Below, piece by piece: positions 44,134 to 52,865 of a DNA stretch of 54,964 nucleotides (positions are counted from its first letter, which is position 1; each line of letters opens with the position of its first letter). Source of the stretch: Alphaproteobacteria bacterium (GTDB lineage: Bacteria; Pseudomonadota; Alphaproteobacteria; Micropepsales; Micropepsaceae); NCBI GenBank assembly GCA_021324545.1, contig JAJPIX010000060.1, positions 1 through 54,964 on the forward strand, read 5' to 3'. The position numbers were made by a program, and so were the translations under genes. A model generated the notes under the pieces. The model ran no database searches, was not told where the DNA came from, and saw only the letters and a list, made by a program, of their open reading frames with translations.

Positions 44134-45183
44134 ATGGCCAGACGCGCAAAGGCCGAAGAGCCGGCCGCCGATCCGCTGGACGCCCAGCATCCACGGCGGA
44201 CATATCATCTGAAGGGGCAGGGCAAGGCGCTCGCCGGTGCCGCACGTGCCGTGCGTTCCGGCCGTCCGCCGCAGGGCTGGCTGATTGCCGGTCCGCCCGG
44301 GGTCGGCAAGGCAACGCTTGCCTTTCGCATTGCGCGTTATCTCCTGCGTTATGGCGCCACCGCCGAAGGCCCCGCCGATCTCGCGGTGACCTCGAATGAT
44401 CCGGTGTCATCGCTGGTGGCGGCCGGGTCTCATCCGGGACTGTTGCTTCTGAAGCGTGCCGTCAGCGAACGGACCGGCAAGCTGATGACCGTTCTTTCGG
44501 TGGACGAGATCCGCAGGCTTGCAAACTTCTTCGGCACGACTTCGGCCACGGGCGGGTGGCGCGTGGCCATAATCGACACAGCCGACGACATGAACGACAA
44601 CGCGGCCAACGCCCTGTTGAAGGCGCTGGAAGAGCCGCCGGCGCGTGCCATGTTGCTGGTGATTTCCAACGCGCCCGGCCGTCTGCTGCCGACAATCCGC
44701 TCCCGTTGCCAGCGGCTGGACCTGCGTCCGCTCGCACTGGAAGACGTCGAGTCGGAATTGGCTGACCGCCTGCCGGATATGAGCCCGAAAGAACGGGCCT
44801 CGCTGGCGCGGCTGTCGGGCGGCTCGATCGGGCTTGCGCTGCAGCTGGCGTCGGGCGAGGGGCTGATGCTGGCGGAGGCCGCCGACCGGCTGATTGAAGA
44901 GGCGCGCCAGCCTGATGCCGCGGCCATTCTTGCGCTCGGCGAAAAAATCGCGCGCATCACCGATGGCGTGGAAATGTTCGGCGTTTTTCTTTCTCAGGCG
45001 CTTGCCGCCCGGATTGCGGCCAAGGCTAGGGCGGGCGCGCCGTGTCTGAACCGGTGGGTTGCGCTGCGCGAAAATCTGGATGCCGGCTTCGGACGCTCAA
45101 CCGCGCTCAATCTCGAGCCGCGGCAAACCATACTTTCCGCATCGCACGCGCTTTCAAAATCCGCGCGGCGCGACGCGTTGTGA
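44134..45183 (+). CDS. holB: DNA polymerase III subunit delta' (clamp loader)
   Basis: 349 residues. AAA+ clamp-loader fold: WLIAGPPGVGKATLAFRIARYL (Walker A), IDTADDMNDNAANALLKALEEPP (the delta'-type region), and SRCQRLDLRPL with the SRC sensor-like motif. The N-terminal ~25 residues are hydrophilic, family-specific. The four-Cys zinc module found after Walker A in E. coli delta' is not visible; the only Cys are SRC and a late one. Part of the replicase clamp loader. tatD follows after 6 nt. Confidence 0.93.
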   Translation: MARRAKAEEPAADPLDAQHPRRTYHLKGQGKALAGAARAVRSGRPPQGWLIAGPPGVGKATLAFRIARYLLRYGATAEGPADLAVTSNDPVSSLVAAGSHPGLLLLKRAVSERTGKLMTVLSVDEIRRLANFFGTTSATGGWRVAIIDTADDMNDNAANALLKALEEPPARAMLLVISNAPGRLLPTIRSRCQRLDLRPLALEDVESELADRLPDMSPKERASLARLSGGSIGLALQLASGEGLMLAEAADRLIEEARQPDAAAILALGEKIARITDGVEMFGVFLSQALAARIAAKARAGAPCLNRWVALRENLDAGFGRSTALNLEPRQTILSASHALSKSARRDAL

Positions 45184-45189
45184 GCGGCC

Positions 45190-45972
45190 ATGCTGGTTGA
45201 CAGTCATTGCCATCTGGACTTCCCGGAATTTTCCGCCGAGCTTGATCAGATCGTGGATCGTGCCAGAGAGGCGGGCGTTGGCGTGTGCGTGACGATCGGT
45301 ACCACGCTGGCGAAATTTCCCGCCGTGCGCGCCGTCGCGGAGCGCTTTGCGAACGTCTGGTGTTCGGCCGGCATTCATCCCCACGAAGCGGAGCCGGAGC
45401 CGCTTTTGGGCCCCGCGCCCCTGCTGGCGGCGGCGCAGCATCCCAAGGTAGTCGGCATCGGCGAAACGGGCCTGGACTATTATTACGAACATTCCCCGCG
45501 CGACGCGCAGCGCAGCAATTTCCGTCATCATATCCGCGCCGCCCGCGAAACCGGCCTGCCGCTGATCGTACATACGCGCGATGCAGAATACGACACTATC
45601 ACCATCCTGCGCGAGGAAATGCGCGCTGGGCCCTTCACCGGGCTTATCCACTGCTTTACCGGTACGCAAAAGCTGGCGGATGCGGCGCTTGATCTCGGCT
45701 TTTTCATCTCGGTGTCCGGCATCGCCACGTTCAAAAAATCGGAAGAACTGCGCGCCGTGCTGAAAACCGTGCCGCTCGATCGCCTGCTTGTGGAAACCGA
45801 TGCGCCGTTTCTGGCGCCCATGCCTTACCGCGGAAGGCGGAACGAACCCGCCTTTGTGGTCAACACGGCGGCGATGCTCGCGGACCTGAAGGCGGTGCCG
45901 CCGGAAACGCTGGCCAATGCGACGACAGAAAATTTTTTCCGGCTGTTCACAAAAGTCGCGCGGCCACAATGA
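45190..45972 (+). CDS. tatD: TatD family metal-dependent hydrolase (DNase)
   Basis: 260 residues. Metal ligands and family motifs in order: VDSHCHLDFPEF, SAGIHPHEAE, GIGETGLDYYYE, VHTRDAEYDT, LIHCFTGTQKLA, ETDAPFLAPMPYRGRRNEPA. TatD enzymes are amidohydrolase-fold nucleases active on 3' ends and may aid DNA repair or tRNA quality control. Stop overlaps the start of the next gene (ATGA). Confidence 0.95.
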   Translation: MLVDSHCHLDFPEFSAELDQIVDRAREAGVGVCVTIGTTLAKFPAVRAVAERFANVWCSAGIHPHEAEPEPLLGPAPLLAAAQHPKVVGIGETGLDYYYEHSPRDAQRSNFRHHIRAARETGLPLIVHTRDAEYDTITILREEMRAGPFTGLIHCFTGTQKLADAALDLGFFISVSGIATFKKSEELRAVLKTVPLDRLLVETDAPFLAPMPYRGRRNEPAFVVNTAAMLADLKAVPPETLANATTENFFRLFTKVARPQ

Positions 45973-46793
45973 CCGACACTCTTGAGGTCACCATTCTTGG
46001 CTGCGGCTCGTCGGGCGGCATCCCGCGGCTGGGCGGACCGGACGGTGCGGGCGACTGGGGAGCCTGCGATTCGGGAAATCCGAAGAACCGCAGGCGGCGA
46101 TGCTCCATCCTGCTGCGGCGCAGGTCGGCAGCCGGCGAAACCGTGGTGCTGGTGGACACCTCGCCCGACATGCGCGCGCAGCTTCTGGACGCGCGCTGCG
46201 GGCATCTGGATGCCGTGCTCATCACCCACGATCACGCCGACCAGACGCACGGGCTTGATGACCTGCGGGCCATCGCCTATCGCGCGCGCAGGAAAATGGA
46301 CGTCTATTCCGACCGCGAAACGCTCGACAGCCTGAACACCAAGTTCGGCTATGTCTTCAACACGCCGCCGGGCAGCGACTATCCGCCGATCGCCACAGCG
46401 CACGAAATCAGGGCGTTTGAACAATTTGCCATTGCCGGGGCAGGGGGTCCGGTTCCGGTTCTCCCGTTCTGGATGGAACACGGCCATGTCAGGTCGCTGG
46501 GCTTTCGCTTTGGGCCTCTGGCTTATTGCAGCGATGTCAGCGGGTTGGACGAAAAGGCTTTTGCAGCGCTTGAAGGTATCGAGCTATGGATTCTGGATGC
46601 GCTGCGCTACACGCCGCATCCCACCCATATCAATGTGGAAACCGCGCTTCGGTGGATCGCGCGAATCCGGCCGCGCCAGGGCGTGCTGACCAACCTGCAT
46701 CTGGACATTGACTACGAGACGCTGAAGCGTGAGCTGCCGGCCGGCGTGGAACCCGCCTATGACGGGCTGACGCTTCGTTTGGGCATTACCTGA
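45969..46793 (+). CDS. Metallo-beta-lactamase-fold hydrolase (PhnP-like)
   Basis: 274 residues. Zinc motif THDHADQTHGLDDLR, opening LEVTILGCGSSGGIPRLGG, SPDMRAQLL, the Cys/Ser-rich DVSGLDEK region, and TNLHLDIDY late. The GCGSSGG start and overall layout match the subgroup annotated phosphoribosyl 1,2-cyclic phosphate phosphodiesterase-like. The enzymatic substrate is not fixed by sequence. In Alphaproteobacteria this gene usually follows tatD, as here with an ATGA overlap. Confidence 0.9.
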   Translation: MTDTLEVTILGCGSSGGIPRLGGPDGAGDWGACDSGNPKNRRRRCSILLRRRSAAGETVVLVDTSPDMRAQLLDARCGHLDAVLITHDHADQTHGLDDLRAIAYRARRKMDVYSDRETLDSLNTKFGYVFNTPPGSDYPPIATAHEIRAFEQFAIAGAGGPVPVLPFWMEHGHVRSLGFRFGPLAYCSDVSGLDEKAFAALEGIELWILDALRYTPHPTHINVETALRWIARIRPRQGVLTNLHLDIDYETLKRELPAGVEPAYDGLTLRLGIT

Positions 46794-46809
46794 CAACAGG
46801 GGCGGTCAC

Positions 46810-47304
46810 ATGGATCCGGGTGAAGCGTTGAGCGCGGCGGCGCAGGTTGCCATCACGCTGGCGGGATTTACTGGAATCGTCGCCGCTTTTGGCGCGCGCG
46901 GCAGCGGCCAGTGGACGGCGCTGGACCGGTTCCGGCTCAGGCTGATGCTGGCGTCATCGGGCTATCCGACGGTGATGGCGCTCGCGGGCCTTCTGTTTCT
47001 CAACACCACGCTGCCGGCGGCCGTGAGCTGGCGCATCCTGAGCGGGCTCGCCGCCGTCATGCTGATCGGCGTGAACCTTCTTAATGCGCCGCTGTTCCGG
47101 CAGTTCGTGTCGGGCGCGTTGGGCGAAGCCAGCCGCGGGAGCCGCTGGACATTCCTGATTTCAGGCGTCCTGGGAAATGCGACTCTGGTTTTGCTGGCCG
47201 TGAATGCGGTCTGGTTGTCGGCATTCTGGCCGTTCTTCCTGGCGATCATCGTGGGCATCTGCCTTGCGATGGTGCAGTTCGTCCGGCTGATCGTCCTGCA
47301 TTGA
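46810..47304 (+). CDS. Small integral membrane protein, unknown function
   Basis: 164 residues, four hydrophobic segments (about 8-28, 50-70, 78-98, 120-155). The opening ALSAAAQVAITLAGFTGIVAAFG is a recurrent start for small bacterial membrane proteins that I can recognise only as conserved hypothetical. GGGGCGG upstream is a poor ribosome site; ATG 46810 keeps the whole helix 1. 16 bp after the PhnP-like gene, perhaps last in the same operon. Confidence 0.65.
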   Translation: MDPGEALSAAAQVAITLAGFTGIVAAFGARGSGQWTALDRFRLRLMLASSGYPTVMALAGLLFLNTTLPAAVSWRILSGLAAVMLIGVNLLNAPLFRQFVSGALGEASRGSRWTFLISGVLGNATLVLLAVNAVWLSAFWPFFLAIIVGICLAMVQFVRLIVLH

Positions 47305-47457
47305 GAGGCCAAGACCCGGCCGCCCCGGTATGCCAAGTGTAACGTCGTGTAATAATTTCCCATAATATAACTTATACGAAATTTATTGCACCCATAAATC
47401 GGTTGCGGCGGGCCCCTCCGCGGCTTGCTTCGACTCCCTGCTCATCTGAGGAAGCTC

Positions 47458-48111
47458 ATGATTCGAACATTTGCCGCTGCGTTTGTTGTCGCCCTCCTGC
47501 CTTTTGCGCGGATCGCAATGGCGGCGCCGCCGCGTTCGGCGCGTGGCCTTTTGCTTCAATTGGCCGATCAGGCGGCGGAAAACGGCCGGGCCGCGCGGCA
47601 GGCGGGCCACGCGGCCGACGCCGGCACCTGGCGGGGTTGGGAAAGCGTTTACAGGAAGGAGGCGGTTCTGCCCCAGGCGGACGAAATGTCTGCCCTCGAT
47701 CTCGTGCGCCGAGCCGAAAAAGGCAATCAGCAATCGCTCGATGAAGCGATGGCCCGGCACGAGGCCGCCGCTGCCGCCTTCTGGCGCGCAAGCCGCGATT
47801 TCTGGATTGACCTCGACCGCCAGCTCCAGCAAGGCGGCAATCTCGCAATCCATTTTCCGGAACACGCGATGTTGACACCGGTTGCGGGTCTTGCGGGAAC
47901 GCCATGGGGCCAAACGGGGCCGACGGCCACGCCATCGGATTGCGCGGCCGTCGCCCAGCGTATTCGCCTGTGCCGCGCCCAGGTCTCGCAGGCCATGCAC
48001 GACACGATGATGGGGCTCGGCACCGACCAGTCCGGCTATGCCCTGGTCCGAAGCGCCCAATGCCACCGTTGGGAGGAAATGTTTGTAGCTTATTGTTCCG
48101 CGGGACGATGA
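47458..48111 (+). CDS. Secreted protein of unknown function
   Basis: 217 residues from ATG 47458 (GAGGA 7 nt upstream). Signal peptide, cleavage near AMAA (~22). The mature part is helical and rich in Ala, Arg and Trp (ADAGTWRGWESVYRKE, FWRASRDFWIDLDRQLQQG), with Cys residues clustered in the last third (DCAAVAQRIRLCRAQ, QCHRWEEMFVAYC) that could make disulfides in the periplasm. A 153-bp AT-rich gap before it (47305-47457, including a run with TATAACTTATAC) probably carries its promoter. Confidence 0.6.
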   Translation: MIRTFAAAFVVALLPFARIAMAAPPRSARGLLLQLADQAAENGRAARQAGHAADAGTWRGWESVYRKEAVLPQADEMSALDLVRRAEKGNQQSLDEAMARHEAAAAAFWRASRDFWIDLDRQLQQGGNLAIHFPEHAMLTPVAGLAGTPWGQTGPTATPSDCAAVAQRIRLCRAQVSQAMHDTMMGLGTDQSGYALVRSAQCHRWEEMFVAYCSAGR

Positions 48112-48182
48112 ATTTTTCCGCTTGACCCTGCCCCTGGGGCAACCTCCAGAACCTGCCTTGCAGCATCTGGAGAGACGTTTCC

Positions 48183-48629
48183 ATGTCCGTTCAGCGGGCA
48201 GAGATTTATCCCATGCCGATGTTCGCCACGCTGGCCGTGCGCGACATGGCCGCCGCGCTCGGCTGGTACCAGGCGCTCGGGTTCCAGACGGTCTTCGTCA
48301 TGCCCGGCGAAAAGCCGGCGATGGCGCATCTGCGCTGGGCGAAATATGCGGATTTGCTGTTGGTGCCGGAAAGCGCCAATGTCAAAGACCCCAAGGGCGC
48401 CGGCATTTCGCTCACCTTCATGGTCACGGACGGGAATGTGGATGCGCTGGCCGAACGCGCCCGCGCCCTGGGTGCGAAGCTGTTGCGCGAACCCGGAGAC
48501 AGGCCTTGGAACGCGAGAGACTTCACGGTGGCCGATTCCGACGGTTTCGCCCTCACCTTCACCATGGGCCCGCTGCGGAAAGATGCGAAACTGGACGATG
48601 TGGTCGGCGCAATCTCGTCCGCGCGATAA
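48183..48629 (+). CDS. VOC family protein (glyoxalase/bleomycin-resistance fold)
   Basis: 148 residues. A single VOC fold: FATLAVRDMAAALGWYQALGF opens the first beta-alpha module, then LRWAKYADLLLVPE, and GISLTFMVTDGNVDALAERARALGAKLLREPGD, with DPDG-like ADSDGFALTFTMGP at the metal-binding end. VOC proteins often bind or modify drugs. The gene lies 25 bp before a MerR-type regulator with a ligand-binding tail, so they may form a drug-response pair. Confidence 0.8.
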   Translation: MSVQRAEIYPMPMFATLAVRDMAAALGWYQALGFQTVFVMPGEKPAMAHLRWAKYADLLLVPESANVKDPKGAGISLTFMVTDGNVDALAERARALGAKLLREPGDRPWNARDFTVADSDGFALTFTMGPLRKDAKLDDVVGAISSAR

Positions 48630-48654
48630 CGGTGCGGCCGCGCGGCCTGCAGCC

Positions 48655-49434
48655 ATGAGCGGGCGCTATTTCAGCCCCGCCGAAGCGGCAACGCGGCTGG
48701 GCGTGACGCAAAAGGCGCTGCGGCTCTACGAGGCGCGCGGGCTGGTGAAGCCCGTGCGCTCCGCCGCGGATTGGCGCGCCTATGGGCCCGAACAGATGGC
48801 GCGTCTGCACCAGGTTCTGGCGCTGAAGCGGCTGGGGCTTTCGCTGGCACGGATTGCGGAACTTCTGAAACCCAACAACGGGCTGAAGCTCGACAACGTA
48901 CTGGCCATGCAGGAACAGGTGCTGACCGGCGAAACCGCCCGCGTCAGCCACGCGCTTGCGCTGGTGCGCGCGGCGCGGGCGAAACTTCTGGCCGGCGAGG
49001 ATCTCACCATTGATGACCTCGCAACGCTGACCAAGGAGACGACGATGACAAGCAAGGCAACGCCGGAAGAGATGAAGGCGATCTTCGATCCCATCTCCGC
49101 GAAATATTTCACGCCCGAAGAAACAAGGGCGCTCAGCGCCCGGAAATTCGACCAGAAAGAGGTCAGCGCGCGCTGGGAGCGCGTGATCGAAGACGCCAGG
49201 GTTGCCATGGCCAAGGGTGATCCCGCCTCGCCCGCGGCGCTGGATGTGGCGCGGCACTGGAAGAAACTGGTGGATGAATTCACCGGCGGCGATCAGGCCG
49301 TGGCCCGAAAGGTGCGTGCGATCTGGAACGACGCGATGGCGGATCCCAAGGCGGCGCCCAGGCTCCCCCTCTCGCCCAAAATCTTCGCCTTTGTTGGCAA
49401 GTCGATGGCGAAGCTGAAGGAAATGGAGGAATAG
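48655..49434 (+). CDS. MerR family regulator with TipAS-like domain
   Basis: 259 residues from ATG 48655; the frame extends upstream through the VOC gene but only as antiphase. Residues 1-70 are a MerR winged helix: YFSPAEAATRLGVTQKALRLYEARGLVKP, RAYGPEQMARLHQVLALKRLGLS. A coiled-coil linker follows, then from ~135 a helical domain (MKAIFDPISAKYFTPEETRAL, DVARHWKKLVDEFTGG) like the TipAS antibiotic-binding domain. Effector unknown. Confidence 0.85.
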   Translation: MSGRYFSPAEAATRLGVTQKALRLYEARGLVKPVRSAADWRAYGPEQMARLHQVLALKRLGLSLARIAELLKPNNGLKLDNVLAMQEQVLTGETARVSHALALVRAARAKLLAGEDLTIDDLATLTKETTMTSKATPEEMKAIFDPISAKYFTPEETRALSARKFDQKEVSARWERVIEDARVAMAKGDPASPAALDVARHWKKLVDEFTGGDQAVARKVRAIWNDAMADPKAAPRLPLSPKIFAFVGKSMAKLKEMEE

Positions 49435-49481
49435 CGGTTTGAGGGGTTGCGGTTGCCCGCGCGCTGCGCTCAATGCAGCGC

Positions 49482-50273
49482 ATGAGCAAGCCATCCGACA
49501 TCGCCACCCTGCTCGACATCATGCGCCGCCTCAGGGACCCGAAGTCCGGCTGCCCGTGGGACCGCGAGCAGACCTTCGCCACCATCGCGCCATACACCAT
49601 TGAGGAGGCTTACGAGGTCGCCGGCGCGATCGAGGATGAGAACTGGGCCGCGCTGAAGGACGAACTGGGTGACCTCCTCTTCCAGGTCGTGTTCCACGCC
49701 CGGATGGCCGAAGAGCGCAAGCTGTTCGATTTTGACGATGTTGTCAGCGCCATCACCGGCAAGATGGTCCGCCGCCATCCGCACGTGTTCGCGGATATGG
49801 GCGGGATCGACACTGCCGAGAAGCAGACAGCCGCATGGGAAGAGCACAAGGCCCGCGAAAGGGCCCAGCAAGCGGCCGGTTTGCTGGATGACGTGCCGGC
49901 CGCCCTGCCCGCTCTTCTGCGTGCGGTGAAACTTCAGAAACGCGCGTCAACCGTTGGATTCGACTGGGAATCCGCGCCGAAGGTGCTGGACAAGCTGGTG
50001 GAAGAGGCCCGCGAGATTGTTGAGGCCCAGGCCAAGGGCGCGCCGCAGGCAAAGATTGCGGACGAGATCGGCGACCTGCTGTTCGTGGTGGTCAACCTCG
50101 CCCGCCACCTGAAGGTGGACCCTGAGGCGGCGCTGCGCGGCACCAACGGGAAGTTCGTGCGCCGCTTCCGCTTCATCGAGCAGCGGCTGGCGGAACAGGG
50201 CCGCTCGCCGAAAGAGGCCAGCCTCGATGAGATGGAAGCCCTGTGGCAGGCGGCAAAGACGGACGAGGGTTAG
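49482..50273 (+). CDS. mazG: Nucleoside triphosphate pyrophosphohydrolase MazG
   Basis: 263 residues from ATG 49482. Two MazG modules: CPWDREQTFATIAPYTIEEAYEVAGAIE with DELGDLLFQVVFHARMAEE, and, from ~170, LVEEAREIVEAQAKG with DEIGDLLFVVVNLARHL. The metal-binding EExxE and ExxD residues are present in both. It hydrolyses NTPs and may lower (p)ppGpp. Convergent with hflX. Confidence 0.96.
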   Translation: MSKPSDIATLLDIMRRLRDPKSGCPWDREQTFATIAPYTIEEAYEVAGAIEDENWAALKDELGDLLFQVVFHARMAEERKLFDFDDVVSAITGKMVRRHPHVFADMGGIDTAEKQTAAWEEHKARERAQQAAGLLDDVPAALPALLRAVKLQKRASTVGFDWESAPKVLDKLVEEAREIVEAQAKGAPQAKIADEIGDLLFVVVNLARHLKVDPEAALRGTNGKFVRRFRFIEQRLAEQGRSPKEASLDEMEALWQAAKTDEG

Positions 50274-50315
50274 GTCCTGCGTCCATCCACATATCCCCAA
50301 AGCTTATGATTCACA

Positions 50316-51596
50316 TCAGGACGCACGCCTAACCGCATGCTCCAGCGAGATTTTGTCGGCATAGCGGTTCAGGAACCTGTCCACATCCTGTGGATCAACC
50401 GCCACTTCCAGCAGCAGCGCGTCGGCGCGGTCGCGGCGGGTGCGCACCCGGCCGTGCTTGTAGGCCCAGGCCAGCCCCGCGCCATCGGAAGGATCAAGCC
50501 TCAACCGAAAGATGGTTTCGCCCTGCCCCAGCGCCTGCTCGATTCGCGCCAGCAGATCGGGAATGCCGTCGCCGGTGAGCGCCGAGATGGCCACCGCGTT
50601 CCCGCGCCTATTGCGCGCCAGAAGCCCGGCGCGCGCGGCGGGCTCCAGCAGATCCACCTTGTTCAGGACCTCGATGAAGGGCCGCTCGCCTTCGGTTTCG
50701 ATGCCAAGCTCGGCCAGAACGGTTTCCACGTCGGCCTTCTGCGCCTGGCTTTCGCCATGCGCCACATCGCGCACATGAATAATCACATCGGCTTCCAGCA
50801 CTTCTTCCAGCGTGGCCCGGAAAGCTGCGACCAGCTCGTGCGGCAGGTCGGCGATGAACCCCACCGTGTCGGACAGAATGATCCGGCGGCCATTGGGCAG
50901 CTTCAGCCCGCGCATGGTGGGATCGAGCGTGGCGAACAGAAGGTCCCTGGCCAGGACGTCCGACCGGGTGAGCGCGTTGAACAGCGTGGATTTGCCGGCG
51001 TTGGTATAGCCCACCAGCGCGACGACGGGATAAGGCACCCGCTTGCGCGCCGTGCGGTGGAGGCCGCGCGTGCGTTTCACCTCTTCCAGCTCGCGCTTGA
51101 TCTTTGCGATGCGCTCGCCGATCAGCCGCCGGTCGGTTTCGATCTGCGTTTCGCCGGGACCGCCCAGGAACCCGAATCCGCCGCGTTGGCGCTCAAGGTG
51201 GGTCCATGACCGCACCAGGCGCGAGCGCTGATAGGTCAGATGCGCGAGCTCCACCTGAAGGCGCCCTTCCCGCGTCTGCGCCCGCTCGCCGAAAATTTCG
51301 AGAATGAGCGCGGTGCGGTCGAGCACCTTGCTGTTCCAGGCCTTCTCCAGATTGCGCTGCTGCACCGGCGAAAGCTGCGCGTTGACGACGATGACCTCAG
51401 GCTCGCCTGCGCGCGCGGCGGCCGCAATTTCGTCCACCTTCCCCGAGCCGATCAGCGTGGCCGGCACAGGCCGCGCCAGCGGCACACTGTATGTCTCGGT
51501 GACGTCCAGCCCAATGGCGGCGCTCAGCCCCACCGCTTCAGACAAGCGCGCCCCGGCATCGCGGCCGGCTGGCGCCTTTCGCGCTTTCGGCTCCAC
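50316..51596 (-). CDS. hflX: GTPase HflX
   Basis: 426 residues from GTG 51596; the preceding in-frame codons read [10 protein letters not shown], which resembles the family's N-terminus, and CTG at 51623 overlaps the hfq stop, so the true start may be there. HflX motifs: GETQIETDRRLIGERI, the G1 loop GYTNAGKSTLFN, LFATLDPTMRG, LSDTVGFIADLPHELV, and NKVDL. It splits stalled ribosomes. Lies directly after hfq, the classic alphaproteobacterial order. Confidence 0.94.
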   Translation of the reverse strand: MEPKARKAPAGRDAGARLSEAVGLSAAIGLDVTETYSVPLARPVPATLIGSGKVDEIAAAARAGEPEVIVVNAQLSPVQQRNLEKAWNSKVLDRTALILEIFGERAQTREGRLQVELAHLTYQRSRLVRSWTHLERQRGGFGFLGGPGETQIETDRRLIGERIAKIKRELEEVKRTRGLHRTARKRVPYPVVALVGYTNAGKSTLFNALTRSDVLARDLLFATLDPTMRGLKLPNGRRIILSDTVGFIADLPHELVAAFRATLEEVLEADVIIHVRDVAHGESQAQKADVETVLAELGIETEGERPFIEVLNKVDLLEPAARAGLLARNRRGNAVAISALTGDGIPDLLARIEQALGQGETIFRLRLDPSDGAGLAWAYKHGRVRTRRDRADALLLEVAVDPQDVDRFLNRYADKISLEHAVRRAS

Positions 51597-51619
51597 ATGA
51601 ACGACAAAGGCTTCGCGCG

Positions 51620-51871
51620 TCAGACCGCCTCCGTGACGGCCGCTTCGACATCCTGCAGTTGAATCGGCGCAAGCGGCATCACTGTGGAAATGGCGTGCTT
51701 GTAAACAAGTTGCGCCTGACCGTCGCGCCGCAGAAGCACGCAGAAATTATCGAACCAGGTAATATTGCCCTGTAATTTTACGCCGTTGACCAGAAATATT
51801 GTCACCGGCGCCTTGGCCTTGCGGACAGCATTGAGGAAAGTGTCCTGCAGGTTTTGTTGCTTTTCCGACAT
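51620..51871 (-). CDS. hfq: RNA chaperone Hfq
   Basis: 83 residues from ATG 51871 ([19 protein letters not shown]). Sm1: [21 protein letters not shown]; Sm2: [10 protein letters not shown] with the Lys-His pair that binds poly(U). It pairs small RNAs with targets. The C-terminal tail is short, as in alphaproteobacteria. 85 bp separate it from the aminotransferase gene; the start at 51871 excludes a 42-residue basic extension. Confidence 0.98.
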   Translation of the reverse strand: MSEKQQNLQDTFLNAVRKAKAPVTIFLVNGVKLQGNITWFDNFCVLLRRDGQAQLVYKHAISTVMPLAPIQLQDVEAAVTEAV

Positions 51872-51956
51872 TCGGCACGCCCGTTTCTTTTTATTGTCCG
51901 CCAGCCCATTTGCGGACGCCGCAGCATAGGGCGATTTGCTGCATTTGCGAAAGGGC

Positions 51957-52865
51957 CTAGCGGCGCTTTTCAGCCGCCGCGCGCGCGGCCGCCGCATAGA
52001 GTTCCTGGATCCGCCGGGTCAGTTTTCCGGGCCCGCCCCCGCCCACTGGTTTTCCGTCAATGCTGGTGACCGGGATGACGGCCGCCGTGGCCGCGCTCAA
52101 AAAGGCCTCGCGGGCGCTTGCGGCTTCATCCGGCGTGAATCGTCTTTCCTCGACGGGAATTTGGGCCTCTGCGGCGGCCTGAAGTATGACGCGGCGGGTC
52201 ACGCCCGGCAGGATCGCGTTGGACAGATCGCGCGTGACCAGCCGGCCTTTTGCGTCAACAATCCAGGCCGTCGTCGAGCTTCCTTCCGTCACGAATCCTT
52301 CCCGGTCCAGAAGCCACGCCTCATAGGCCCCGGCGGCGCGGGCTTTGGTCTTTGCCAGGATGTTCGGCAACAGGGCTGTGGATTTGATGTCGCATCGGGC
52401 CCAGCGTTCGTCCGTCATTGTCACCACGGCAACGCCCTGCTGCCGCCGTTTCGCCAACGCGTCGGTGTCGATGTTCCGGGCGGTCAGGATCATGGTCGGT
52501 CGCGGCTGCGGATTTGGCGCGGGGTGATCGCGGCGCGCGCTGCCGCGGGTGATCTGAAGATACACCAGCCCGTCGCGCACGCGATTGCGCCTGAGTATTT
52601 CACGCAGGACCAGCCTGAACGGCGGGCGCGGCATAGGCATGGCGATTCCGATCTCGCGCAGCGAACGCTCCAGCCGGTCGAAATGCTCATCCTCGTCAAA
52701 CAGCAGGCCGTCCGCGACGCCCCAGACTTCATAGACGGCGTCGGCAAACTGCAGCCCGCGATCCTCGATATGGACAGCGGCTTGCGTGTGCGGAAGGTAT
52801 CGCCCGTTTACATAGGCGATACGGCCGGAAGGTTGGCGGGATGGCCGGCCGCGTTCGCGCCTCAC
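51957..52865 (-). CDS. dat: Class IV aminotransferase (D-amino-acid aminotransferase type)
   Basis: 302 residues; ATG 52865 overlaps the ntrX stop (ATGA). PLP fold type [43 protein letters not shown], the PLP-lysine in [28 protein letters not shown] and [21 protein letters not shown]-alanine transamination is the usual assignment for this neighbour of ntrX; branched-chain or other amino acids are possible. The Pro/Arg-rich start is not typical and is antisense-free. Confidence 0.9.
   Translation of the reverse strand: MRRERGRPSRQPSGRIAYVNGRYLPHTQAAVHIEDRGLQFADAVYEVWGVADGLLFDEDEHFDRLERSLREIGIAMPMPRPPFRLVLREILRRNRVRDGLVYLQITRGSARRDHPAPNPQPRPTMILTARNIDTDALAKRRQQGVAVVTMTDERWARCDIKSTALLPNILAKTKARAAGAYEAWLLDREGFVTEGSSTTAWIVDAKGRLVTRDLSNAILPGVTRRVILQAAAEAQIPVEERRFTPDEAASAREAFLSAATAAVIPVTSIDGKPVGGGGPGKLTRRIQELYAAAARAAAEKRR

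Noticed and set aside
50274-50330. Terminator between mazG and hflX
   Set aside because: TGCGTCC and GGACGCA can pair, but the loop is over 30 bases and no T tract follows.
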